Shown: positions 27,429 through 35,520 of the stretch, piece after piece | Layout: every line of letters begins with the position of its first letter | How positions within the stretch are numbered: position 1 is the first letter of the stretch | NCBI GenBank assembly: GCA_029264995.1 | Contig: JAJUKC010000002.1 | Location: 1-64,000 of the forward strand | From: Marinobacter sp. | GTDB lineage: Bacteria; Pseudomonadota; Gammaproteobacteria; Pseudomonadales; Oleiphilaceae | DNA: 64,000 bases | Direction: 5' to 3' | Program-made: the position numbers and the translations under genes | Notes under the pieces: generated by a model | Told to the model about the DNA's origin: nothing | The model's database searches: none | The model's input: the letters and a program-made list of their open reading frames with translations, nothing else

Positions 27429-28916
27429 TCAGGGCCTGGCCGGGGTATCACCGCTTACCAGTTTGAGTTCCGCTGCGCGCCGGTTTTGCTGTTTCAGCCG
27501 GCGAACGCAACGCTCCAGGGTTTTCGAGATCCGTGCGTGAGAGCGAATCATCGATATCTTCGGCCACGTCGCCCGCTCACCTTCCAGAATCATCTCGCGC
27601 ACATACTCGGGGCTCGGGTTGGCAAGCATACGCCGAAAATGCCGCAGGGAATAGTTAGGCGCGATGGTTACATCACCGGAGTAACGCTGGGCCATAATGG
27701 TATACATCTGGCCGGAAAGCTGGCGCAGAATCTCTGGCCGCACCCGCTTTCTCAGGTAATCGAACACCCCTTGCCCGTGGAACTGTATCTCGGATTTCAG
27801 CAAGTGGGACGGCAGATTGGTCAGTGACAGTTTTTCATCCTGGCCACGATCAGTCAGAAACGGCACCACGTGAGGGTTGGTCTGGCTGACAATGGTGAAA
27901 TTGACATCATAAAGGTGCATCAGTCGCTCAATAGGCAGATCGCTCACAACAGAGCCGTCCACAAACTTGAGCCGCGGCATGTAGGGCAGCGAATTACCAT
28001 TGAGATCTTTCTTCATCAGCGTTACCGGCGGGAAAATACCCGGTACAGCGGCACTGGCCAGGGCAGCACTCCACACCAACAGGTAAGGCGAGGTGTAACC
28101 GCACAACAACCGGGCTTTCTGGTGCGCCTGCACCGGCGACACACTGATGTTAATGCTGCGCCCCGTGCGCTGGTAGGCTTCTTCGAAGGTATAGTCGCCA
28201 ATATTTTCCCGCAGGCACCGGCGCAGTGTGTCCTGATCCATCAGGCCGGTTCCACGCATGGCGCTTAACAGACCTCGCCATTTCCACGCATTCAGATTGT
28301 GGCTTTCAGGAACCAGCATTTCAGGAATTTCAGCATCGGTATGCACCCCCAGAATGCCGGCGATAATGGCACCGATACTCGAGCCGGCAATCACCTGCGG
28401 CAACAGGCCTTTCTCCCACAGCGCCTTGATAACCCCGAAATGGAACATGCCCAGACTGCCGCCACCACTCAACAGTAACGTGGGCCGCCCGTAGCTTGTC
28501 AGGGTGTCGCGGAAAAACTGCAGTTTGTCATACACCGGGAAGCCAGGAACCGGGTGGTCACACAGGTAATCCAGCGACTCGCATACCTGGGTGATGTATT
28601 CTTCAATCAGGTGTTTGGTACCGACGCGGGAGCGGGTGTACAGGGCCGGATTCCCCATGTTGCCCAGGTCGTGGTGCAACCCTTCCCTGAGCGCGCGCTT
28701 CAGGCGCTCGAAATCATTCTGTTGGCGATACTGTTTGAGATTGCTCAGGCGATCATAGATCAGCTCGTAATGGTAAAGATCGGAGGCAAAATCTTCTTTC
28801 CACTCCGCATTGCCCTCAAGAAAATCCAGCTCCAGTGCGGCGGCTTTCCACTGTTCATAATTCGTGGCCTGCGCCAGCATTTTTCGGAAACGGGTTATTC
28901 TCGGGTCCTTGATCAC
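27429..28916 (-). CDS. patatin-like acyl hydrolase with DUF3336 domain (GTG start)
   Basis: A 495-residue patatin-family lipase. An N-terminal DUF3336 region (about residues 1-140, including NYEQWKAAALELDFLEGNAE) precedes the patatin domain with oxyanion loop LSGGGSLGMFHFGVIKALWE, nucleophile AGSSIGAIIAG and dyad Asp in FVDGSVVSDLPIE. This architecture is shared with yeast Tgl3/4/5 triacylglycerol lipases, so storage-lipid or phospholipid hydrolysis is likely. The GTG start has GGGAGG six bases upstream. It lies 23 bases from mlaA and 6 from gspA, probably one transcript. Confidence 0.92.
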   Translation of the reverse strand: MIKDPRITRFRKMLAQATNYEQWKAAALELDFLEGNAEWKEDFASDLYHYELIYDRLSNLKQYRQQNDFERLKRALREGLHHDLGNMGNPALYTRSRVGTKHLIEEYITQVCESLDYLCDHPVPGFPVYDKLQFFRDTLTSYGRPTLLLSGGGSLGMFHFGVIKALWEKGLLPQVIAGSSIGAIIAGILGVHTDAEIPEMLVPESHNLNAWKWRGLLSAMRGTGLMDQDTLRRCLRENIGDYTFEEAYQRTGRSINISVSPVQAHQKARLLCGYTSPYLLVWSAALASAAVPGIFPPVTLMKKDLNGNSLPYMPRLKFVDGSVVSDLPIERLMHLYDVNFTIVSQTNPHVVPFLTDRGQDEKLSLTNLPSHLLKSEIQFHGQGVFDYLRKRVRPEILRQLSGQMYTIMAQRYSGDVTIAPNYSLRHFRRMLANPSPEYVREMILEGERATWPKISMIRSHARISKTLERCVRRLKQQNRRAAELKLVSGDTPARP

Positions 28917-28939
28917 CTGTCGCCTCCCGGCTTGTACAC

Positions 28940-29722
28940 TCAGAAATCGTCGAGCATCAGATCGTCATCATCACTCGCGAAAGGATCTTCGGTGATCTTA
29001 CCATCGTTAATCAGGAATTCACGACGCTGCAGGAAGGCATTGCGCATAAACGTGTAACGATCCCCGGAAATGAAATTCTCCGCCGGGATCAGATCTGCCC
29101 GCTTATCCACAATCTGGAGCATTCGCAGGTAATACCATTCGGGGTTCTCGACCGAGTCCCACGCTGAAGGCAGCATGAATCCGTCCGCCGCCATACCCGT
29201 GAAATAACGCGGCGTGGACGGCCCAAGCAACGGCAGCATCAGATAAGGGCCGGAATCCACGCCCCAGGTTGCCAGCGTCTGACCAAAATCTTCCGGCCGT
29301 TCGGGCAAATCAAAGGCATTGGCAACATCAAAGAAGCCGCCCAGACCAAAGACCGTGTTGTAGGTAAAACGGCCAAACGCCACAACCGCAGACTCACCCT
29401 TCAGCTGTAAAAGACTGTTGGTGAAGTTACGGATCTCGGTCAGGTTATTGAAGAAATTGGTAATCCCCCTGTCCACCAGGTCCGGCGTGACGGTGCGGTA
29501 GCCCTGCGCCACAGGCCGGAGAAACCACCGGTCAACGGCATCATTGAAGGCGAACACCTTTCGGTTCCAGCTTTCATAGGGATCGCCCGTTTCAACCGGC
29601 ATGGTCTGTTCACCCGGGGGCTCCTGAAGATTCTGGGCCGTGGCCGGATTGAAGACCACCGGGGCCAGGAAAACTGCGATGACCATCCAGGATGACCAGC
29701 GCCGGGACTTACGCTCTTTCAT
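28940..29722 (-). CDS. mlaA: MlaA/VacJ family protein of the phospholipid retrograde transport system
   Basis: A 260-residue outer-membrane-associated protein that removes mislocalised phospholipids from the outer leaflet and feeds the Mla pathway. Family motifs are DPYESWNRKVFAFNDAVDRW, GITNFFNNLTEIRNFTNSLL, FNTVFGLGG-type YNTVFGLGGFFDVANA, and GVDSGPYLMLPLLGPSTPR. The signal peptide (VIAVFLAPVVFNPATAQ) lacks the lipobox cysteine found in E. coli MlaA, so this version may not be lipidated. The C terminus is acidic (DDDDLMLDDF). It appears to be the first gene of a run through dinG. Confidence 0.93.
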   Translation of the reverse strand: MKERKSRRWSSWMVIAVFLAPVVFNPATAQNLQEPPGEQTMPVETGDPYESWNRKVFAFNDAVDRWFLRPVAQGYRTVTPDLVDRGITNFFNNLTEIRNFTNSLLQLKGESAVVAFGRFTYNTVFGLGGFFDVANAFDLPERPEDFGQTLATWGVDSGPYLMLPLLGPSTPRYFTGMAADGFMLPSAWDSVENPEWYYLRMLQIVDKRADLIPAENFISGDRYTFMRNAFLQRREFLINDGKITEDPFASDDDDLMLDDF

Positions 29723-29810
29723 GTCGCTCTCTTGGGTTGTTTAACCTGTTCAGTTTCGTCAACAATACCGGCGCTTTATTATTATTTTTCAACCTTCCGG
29801 AGGAAATCCG

Positions 29811-30218
29811 ATGTCAGTACCGGGAAATCCCGTCAGCACCCTCACCATGGCACTGCGATGGGGTGATATGGATGCATACGGCCACGCCAATAACACAGTT
29901 TACTTTCGTTTCTTTGAAGAAGCCCGGATTCTCTGGCTCGCCTCTCTGGAACTGGGTGGTGCCGAAGACGCCACCGGGCCGGTCATTATAAAGACCAGCG
30001 CAACATTCTTGAAGGAACTGACACACCCCGCCACTGTGGTGGTGGAAACTTACGCGGACAAGGCCGGAAATACCAGCCTGGACACTTACCACCTGTTGAA
30101 AGACAAGGATACCGGAGATATCTACGCGGAAGGCTATGCGAAAATCGTCTGGACGGACCGGGCGACACGCAAATCCACCCCGCTGCCAGACACCCTGCGG
30201 GCGCTGGCAGCGAGATAA
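29811..30218 (+). CDS. acyl-CoA thioesterase, 4-hydroxybenzoyl-CoA thioesterase (YbgC/FadM) type
   Basis: A 135-residue hotdog-fold thioesterase. The active-site signature is RWGDMDAYGHANNTVYFRFF, with the catalytic Asp in DMD. Acyl-CoA or acyl-ACP hydrolysis is expected; chain length cannot be told. GGAGG lies seven bases before the ATG. It is divergent from mlaA and converges with the FabH2-like gene six bases away, so it sits among fatty-acid genes. Confidence 0.9.
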   Translation: MSVPGNPVSTLTMALRWGDMDAYGHANNTVYFRFFEEARILWLASLELGGAEDATGPVIIKTSATFLKELTHPATVVVETYADKAGNTSLDTYHLLKDKDTGDIYAEGYAKIVWTDRATRKSTPLPDTLRALAAR

Positions 30219-30224
30219 ACAGAC

Positions 30225-31346
30225 TCAGCGATGGCGAACCACCACGCTGCCAATGGAATAGCCGGCGCCGAATGAGCAGATTACGCCCAGATCGCCGGCT
30301 TTCAGATCGTCCTTGTATTTGTGGAACGCGATGATGGACCCTGCGGAACTGGTGTTGGCGTATTCGTCCAGAATCACCGGAGCCTCTTCCACAGTGGCAT
30401 CACGGCCCAGCACCTTGCGCGCGATCAGCTGATTCATGTTCAGATTGGCCTGATGCAGCCACATCCGGGTGAGATTGCCCGGGCTGAGGGAAAGAGATTC
30501 CAGATGGCCCTGAATGGTCTCGGCCACCAGGGGTGAGACTTCCTTGAATACCTTCCGGCCCTGCTGGATAAACAGTTTGTCTGGCTTGCCAATGCCGGAT
30601 TCATCGGCACGATTGAGGAAGCCGAAGTTGTTCCGGATGTTATTGGAAAACTTGGTTTTCAGGCGAGTACCCAGAATTTCAAAACCCTGGCCGGCTTTGG
30701 TGTCTTCCTCACGCTCAACCAGTATCGCCGTGCAGGCATCACCAAAGATAAAGTGGCTGTCCCGATCCCTGAAGTTCAGGTGGCCCGAGCAGATTTCCGG
30801 GCTGACCACCAGCACCGAACGTGCTGCACCATTTTCGACCGAGTTGACCGCCGCCTGCAGACCGAAGGTGGCGGAACTGCACGCCACGTTCATATCGTAG
30901 GCAAAGCCTTCAATACCCAGGGCTTCCTGCACTTCAATGGCGATGGCCGGATACGGCCTTTGCAGGTTGGAACAGGCAACAATAACGGCATCGACATCCG
31001 CTGCTGTTTTGCCCGCCTGGGCCAGGGCTTCCTTGCTTGCAGCCACGGCCATATCGCACTGAACCGACGGTTCATCATTGCTGCGTTCGGGAATGTAGGG
31101 GGTCATGCGGTGGGGATCAAGAATACCATCCCGATCAATAACATGGCGGCGCTTAATGCCGGAGGCTTTTTCAATAAAGGCAGAGGACGAGGGTTGCAGG
31201 GCGGCAACCTCACCGCGGGCAATTTCGTCGGCATGCTCGTTGTTGAACAGCTCCACGTACTGATTGAAGGCTTCAACCAGTTCATCATTCTCGATAATGG
31301 CGGGCGGCGTATACAGGCCGGTTCCGCTGATGACGGCTTTAATCAC
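30225..31346 (-). CDS. beta-ketoacyl-ACP synthase III (FabH2-like, GTG start)
   Basis: A 373-residue thiolase-fold condensing enzyme. The catalytic triad is Cys in NVACSSATFGLQAA, His in WLHQANLNMN and Asn in DEYANTSSAGS. Length and N terminus (VISGTGLYTPPAIIENDELV) match Pseudomonas FabH2 (PA3286), which condenses medium-chain acyl-CoA from beta-oxidation with malonyl-ACP, and are longer than ordinary FabH (about 320). That would let this organism recycle exogenous fatty acids. The start is GTG. The promoter has a perfect TATAAT and a palindrome over the -35 region, so repression by a lipid-responsive regulator is plausible. Confidence 0.9.
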   Translation of the reverse strand: MIKAVISGTGLYTPPAIIENDELVEAFNQYVELFNNEHADEIARGEVAALQPSSSAFIEKASGIKRRHVIDRDGILDPHRMTPYIPERSNDEPSVQCDMAVAASKEALAQAGKTAADVDAVIVACSNLQRPYPAIAIEVQEALGIEGFAYDMNVACSSATFGLQAAVNSVENGAARSVLVVSPEICSGHLNFRDRDSHFIFGDACTAILVEREEDTKAGQGFEILGTRLKTKFSNNIRNNFGFLNRADESGIGKPDKLFIQQGRKVFKEVSPLVAETIQGHLESLSLSPGNLTRMWLHQANLNMNQLIARKVLGRDATVEEAPVILDEYANTSSAGSIIAFHKYKDDLKAGDLGVICSFGAGYSIGSVVVRHR

Positions 31347-31363
31347 AATAACCCCACGTCACA

Positions 31364-31400
31364 ATTATAAAAACGGTTTCTGACATCACAATGTCAGAAA
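31364..31400 (-). promoter_or_regulatory. Promoter and palindromic operator of the FabH2-like gene
   Basis: On the minus strand a -10 TATAAT (31364-31369) lies 16 bases from a -35-like TTGTGA (31386-31391). A perfect palindrome, TTTCTGACAT-CACA-ATGTCAGAAA (31377-31400), covers the -35 element. Such an overlap usually means repression by a dimeric regulator. I cannot name the regulator. Confidence 0.7.
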
Positions 31401-31472
31401 TACTAACACAGTCCGGCGGAATTGCCCGTGGGACTATCGTCCAGTGGCCCTGTTATGGTGCATCCGGCAAGG

Positions 31473-34400
31473 TTATATGCGGGTCTTTTCCCATTGTTTA
31501 TCCAGCCGCTTCGCCGAAACCGTCATTACCGTGCCCAGTTGTTGGGCAAAAAACGACACCCGGAACTCCTCCAGCATCCATCGGTAGGTTTCCAGTTCGG
31601 GATCTCGCACGCCCTGCCGCTTCTGCTGCTCCAGTTTGGCGGCATACCGGGCCCATAATGGCTCAATGGTGTGGAGAAATTCCCGCTCACGGCCCATTTC
31701 CCGCGGCATTTTTTCCAGCCGGATGTCCGCCGCTTCAAAGTAGGTGCCGAACCGTTCCAGCCACGGGGCCGGGGTATTGACCAGGAACCCCGGATACACC
31801 AGATGCTGCAGCTGGAATTTGAGGTCCGCCATGCTCGCCGCCAGTGCCAGATTGATCTTGCCCTTGAGCTGTTTCGCGACTTTCTGGTAGCCGTTCATGG
31901 CCTGAAACAGGCGCTCATCCGCAGACTCCAGGGCCGGAATAAAGTCGCCCCGGTGGCGGTCGAACAGCTCTGAGAGCGCCTGCTCGGTTCTGGGCAGTTT
32001 ATCCGCCAGGAAATGCTGCATAACCGTCGACAGCACCAGATCATCCAGCAGTCCCTTTGCCTGGCCGATCGGTGCAAACATCAACGCCGACTGTTTGAAC
32101 CGGGGCAGCTTTCGTTCAAGGTCCGCCAGGGTATTGCCGAACCGGTTCACAATCAGCCGTGCAACGCCGCGACGATGAGTATCCTCAGCCGTGAGTTTGT
32201 CCAGACACCGCGTGGCACGAACCTTATTACCCAGATCTTCCAGAGCCGGGTAAACCGTGACCTGCATACCGCCTTTTTCTGTTTGAACCTGCTCCGGGAA
32301 GGTGCCGAATTGCCAGTCGGTGTATTCACCCGCCTGTTTTTGCCCGGGTTCATCCCTGGTCGCCGACGCCAGCGCTTCTTCGGCCCGACCCTCCAGTCTG
32401 GCCTGGAGTTCACCAGTATCACGACTTTCGGCGATGACCTTGCCTTTATCGCCAGTCACCCGCAGGTTCATCCTCAGGTGGCGGGGAAGCTCCTCTTCCG
32501 GCCAGGCATCCGGATCAATCTGGACCCCCGTCATTCGTCGCAGCTGTTCGCCCAGTTTGATCGCCAGAGGCTCGTTGCCCGGCTGCAGGTTGGCCAGAGC
32601 CGCGTCAACAAAGTCCGGTACCGGCACAAAATTCCGGCGCAACGCTTTCGGCAGCCCCTTGACCAGGGCAATGCATTTTTCCCGAAGCAGCCCCGGCACC
32701 AGCCACTCCAGACGCCGGGCGGGGATCTGTCGCAAAGCCATCAAGGGCACGTTGAGGGTGACACCGTCGCGCTCACTGGTGGGCTCAAACTCATAACTCA
32801 GAGGGTATTTCACCCCCTCCCATTCCAGGTAATCGGGATACTGCTGGGCCGAGGACTCATCCAGAGGCCTTTGCAGAACGTCGGCCTCGGTCAGCTCCAA
32901 CTGCTTCAATTCCTCAGCAGATAATCCTTTCCACCAGGACTCAAAATGCCGGCCACTGACAATATCCGCTGGAAGTCTCTGGTCGTAAAACGCCACCAGC
33001 ACTTCATCATCCACCAGAAGATCCCGCCTCCGGGTTTTCTTCTCCAGATTCTCGACGGTATCCAGCATTTCGCGGTTACGGGCAATAAAGGGCGCCCTGG
33101 ACTGGAAATCCCCCTCAACCAGGGCGCGGCGAATAAACAGATTGCGGCACTCCACGGGGTCGACCTTGGCGTAAGGAATGCGGCGCTTGGGCACCACATC
33201 CAGGCCATACAGTGTGACCTTCTCATACCCCATCACCTGCGCACGCTTCTGCTCCCAGTGGGGCTCAAAATAGTGGTGCTTTACCACGTGGCCTGCCAGC
33301 GGCTCCACCCATTCGGGCTCAATGGCCGCCACCATTCTGGCAAACACCTTGCTGGTTTCGACGATCTCGGCCGCCACAATCCACTTGGGTGCCGTCTTGC
33401 CGACTTTGGAGCCCGGGAAAATCACCACCTTGCGGTTTCGGGTGGCCAGATACTCCCGCTTTTCCACTTTCACCGCTACCTGGCCAAGCAAGCCGGCCAG
33501 AATGGCTTTATGCACTGCGTCGTAGTTGGCCGGCTGGCTATTCAATGTCAGCTTCTGCTCCCGGCAAATCAGGGTGAGTTGACGGTGAATGTCCCGCCAC
33601 TCACGCATTCGCATCCAGCTCAGGAAAGTTTTCTGGCACAGTTTCTTGAGCTGATTCTGGGACAGTTCCTGGCGCTGTTCTTCAAACCAGTTCCAGATAT
33701 TCAGCAGGGTGGCGAAGTCCGATTCCTTGTCGTTGAACGGTGCGTGCGCCTGGTCAGCCGCCTGCTGCTTGTCCTGTGGGCGTTCCCTGGGGTCCTGAAC
33801 GCTCAGGCCGGCAATCACAATCAACACTTCCGCCAGACTGCCCTGCTCCGCTGATGTCACCAGCATACGGGCTAACCGAGGATCCAGTGGCAAGCGGGCC
33901 ATGGTGCGCCCAAGCCTGGTAACTCGGCGTTTGTCATCGACGGCGCTGAGTTCTTCCAGCAGCTTGTAACCATCGTTAACCTGGCGACGATCCGGCGCCT
34001 CAAGGAACGGGAAGTGCCGGATCTCGCCCAGTCCGGATGTGGCCATTTGCAGGATAACGGAGGCCAGGTTGGTTCTCAGGATTTCGGGATCGGTGTATTC
34101 CGGGCGGTTCAAAAAGTCCGTTTCGTCGTACAGACGGAAACAGATCCCCGGCGCCACACGCCCACACCGGCCTGCCCGCTGGTTGGCACTGGCCTGGGAA
34201 ATCGGTTCAATGGGCAGACGCTGTATTTTCGAACGCACACTGTACCGGCTGATGCGGGCAACGCCGGTATCAATCACGTAGCGAATACCGGGCACCGTCA
34301 GCGAAGTCTCAGCCACGTTGGTGGACAACACAATCCGCCGCCCCTTGTGGCCCTGGAACACCCGGTTCTGTTCCTGGTTACTCAGGCGGGAATACAGCGG

Positions 34401-35393
34401 CAACACTTCGGTGTGACGCAGGTCGGCGTGGCGCAGCACCTTGCTCAGGGCCCGGATCTCCCGCTCGCCTGGCAGGAAAACCAGCACATCGCCCGGAGGT
34501 TGCTTTTCCTGCCGTTCATGCTGTTCAATCTCGTCCAATGCCGAGAGCACCCCGTCGGTCCAGCCTTGATCCCGGTCGTCTTCGTCCCCAACCAGGGGGC
34601 GATATCGAATATCCACCGGGAAGGTGCGACCGCTGACTTCGATTACGGGCGCTTCGTTGAAAAACTCGCTGAAGCGTTCCACCTCAATCGTGGCCGAGGT
34701 GATGATAACTTTCAGATCCGGGCGCTTCGGCAACAGTTGCTTGAGGTAGCCGAGCAGAAAATCGATATTCAGGCTGCGCTCGTGGGCCTCATCGATAATC
34801 AGCGTGTCATAGCGATCCAGAAAACGGTCGTGCTGCACTTCCGCCAGCAGGATACCGTCGGTCATTACCTTGACCCGGGACGATTCCGAAGTGTTGTCGG
34901 TAAACCGCACCTGATACCCGACCTGCTGGCCTACCGTCTCACCCAGCTCTTCGGCAATCCGGCTGGAAACACTGCGCGCGGCAATTCGCCGGGGCTGGGT
35001 ATGGCCAATAAGCCCGCGGATGCCGCGCCCCAGATTCAGGCAAATCTTCGGAATCTGTGTGGTTTTACCGGAGCCGGTTTCACCGGCAATGATGACCACC
35101 TGATGGTTATTGATGGCGTCACTGATATCCTCGACCCGATCGCTGACCGGCAACCCGGCGGGAAAGGTGGCCGGCTTGTGCAGAGCCTGACGCTTACGCA
35201 CCTTGTCCAGCCCCTGATCCAGCCATTGCGCCATCTTTTCCAGATCCTTATTGCCAGGGCTACCCTTGCAACGGCTTACACGGCGAATGATGCGGGCGGC
35301 CTCCTGCTGGTTACAGGCGTCCAGTTGGCTCATCATCGCTTTGACGGCGGCCCGGGGGTCAACAGGAGTATCGGAACGAGTGTTGTCAGTCAT
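31473..35393 (-). CDS. hrpA: ATP-dependent RNA helicase HrpA
   Basis: A DEAH-box helicase of about 1306 residues, the usual HrpA size, involved in ribosome rescue and mRNA processing. Walker A is IAGETGSGKTTQIPK, the DEAH box TLIIDEAHERSLNIDFLLGY, motif III SATIE, and motif VI QRAGRCGRVAPG. The long C-terminal OB-fold/DUF3418 region follows (FGTYFEAADIRLEKMPREMG). I chose the ATG at 35393 (MTDNTRSDTP); ATG at 35411 and a TTG at 35414 are in frame, and no start has a strong ribosome binding site. It lies alone between the FabH2-like gene and fadD. Confidence 0.95.
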   Translation of the reverse strand: MTDNTRSDTPVDPRAAVKAMMSQLDACNQQEAARIIRRVSRCKGSPGNKDLEKMAQWLDQGLDKVRKRQALHKPATFPAGLPVSDRVEDISDAINNHQVVIIAGETGSGKTTQIPKICLNLGRGIRGLIGHTQPRRIAARSVSSRIAEELGETVGQQVGYQVRFTDNTSESSRVKVMTDGILLAEVQHDRFLDRYDTLIIDEAHERSLNIDFLLGYLKQLLPKRPDLKVIITSATIEVERFSEFFNEAPVIEVSGRTFPVDIRYRPLVGDEDDRDQGWTDGVLSALDEIEQHERQEKQPPGDVLVFLPGEREIRALSKVLRHADLRHTEVLPLYSRLSNQEQNRVFQGHKGRRIVLSTNVAETSLTVPGIRYVIDTGVARISRYSVRSKIQRLPIEPISQASANQRAGRCGRVAPGICFRLYDETDFLNRPEYTDPEILRTNLASVILQMATSGLGEIRHFPFLEAPDRRQVNDGYKLLEELSAVDDKRRVTRLGRTMARLPLDPRLARMLVTSAEQGSLAEVLIVIAGLSVQDPRERPQDKQQAADQAHAPFNDKESDFATLLNIWNWFEEQRQELSQNQLKKLCQKTFLSWMRMREWRDIHRQLTLICREQKLTLNSQPANYDAVHKAILAGLLGQVAVKVEKREYLATRNRKVVIFPGSKVGKTAPKWIVAAEIVETSKVFARMVAAIEPEWVEPLAGHVVKHHYFEPHWEQKRAQVMGYEKVTLYGLDVVPKRRIPYAKVDPVECRNLFIRRALVEGDFQSRAPFIARNREMLDTVENLEKKTRRRDLLVDDEVLVAFYDQRLPADIVSGRHFESWWKGLSAEELKQLELTEADVLQRPLDESSAQQYPDYLEWEGVKYPLSYEFEPTSERDGVTLNVPLMALRQIPARRLEWLVPGLLREKCIALVKGLPKALRRNFVPVPDFVDAALANLQPGNEPLAIKLGEQLRRMTGVQIDPDAWPEEELPRHLRMNLRVTGDKGKVIAESRDTGELQARLEGRAEEALASATRDEPGQKQAGEYTDWQFGTFPEQVQTEKGGMQVTVYPALEDLGNKVRATRCLDKLTAEDTHRRGVARLIVNRFGNTLADLERKLPRFKQSALMFAPIGQAKGLLDDLVLSTVMQHFLADKLPRTEQALSELFDRHRGDFIPALESADERLFQAMNGYQKVAKQLKGKINLALAASMADLKFQLQHLVYPGFLVNTPAPWLERFGTYFEAADIRLEKMPREMGREREFLHTIEPLWARYAAKLEQQKRQGVRDPELETYRWMLEEFRVSFFAQQLGTVMTVSAKRLDKQWEKTRI

Positions 35394-35471
35394 TAACAGC
35401 TGCAGGCTCATCAATGGATAGGTGGAACGTCAGGGCGAAACAGTCTAACGAAAACCGGAGCCAAGAAACAC

Positions 35472-35497
35472 AAAGACCCCGCCGAAGCAGGGTCTTT
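35472..35497 (-). terminator. Probable fadD terminator
   Basis: AAAGACCC and GGGTCTTT form an 8-base stem with a 10-base loop, 24 bases after the fadD stop codon. The T-tract on the minus strand is short (TTT). Confidence 0.6.
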
Positions 35498-35520
35498 GGT
35501 TGGCATGAGGGCCTCGCCTG

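Noticed and set aside
34014..35396. Long open frame antisense to hrpA
   Set aside because: Shadow of a conserved helicase gene in high-GC DNA; no recognisable domain.
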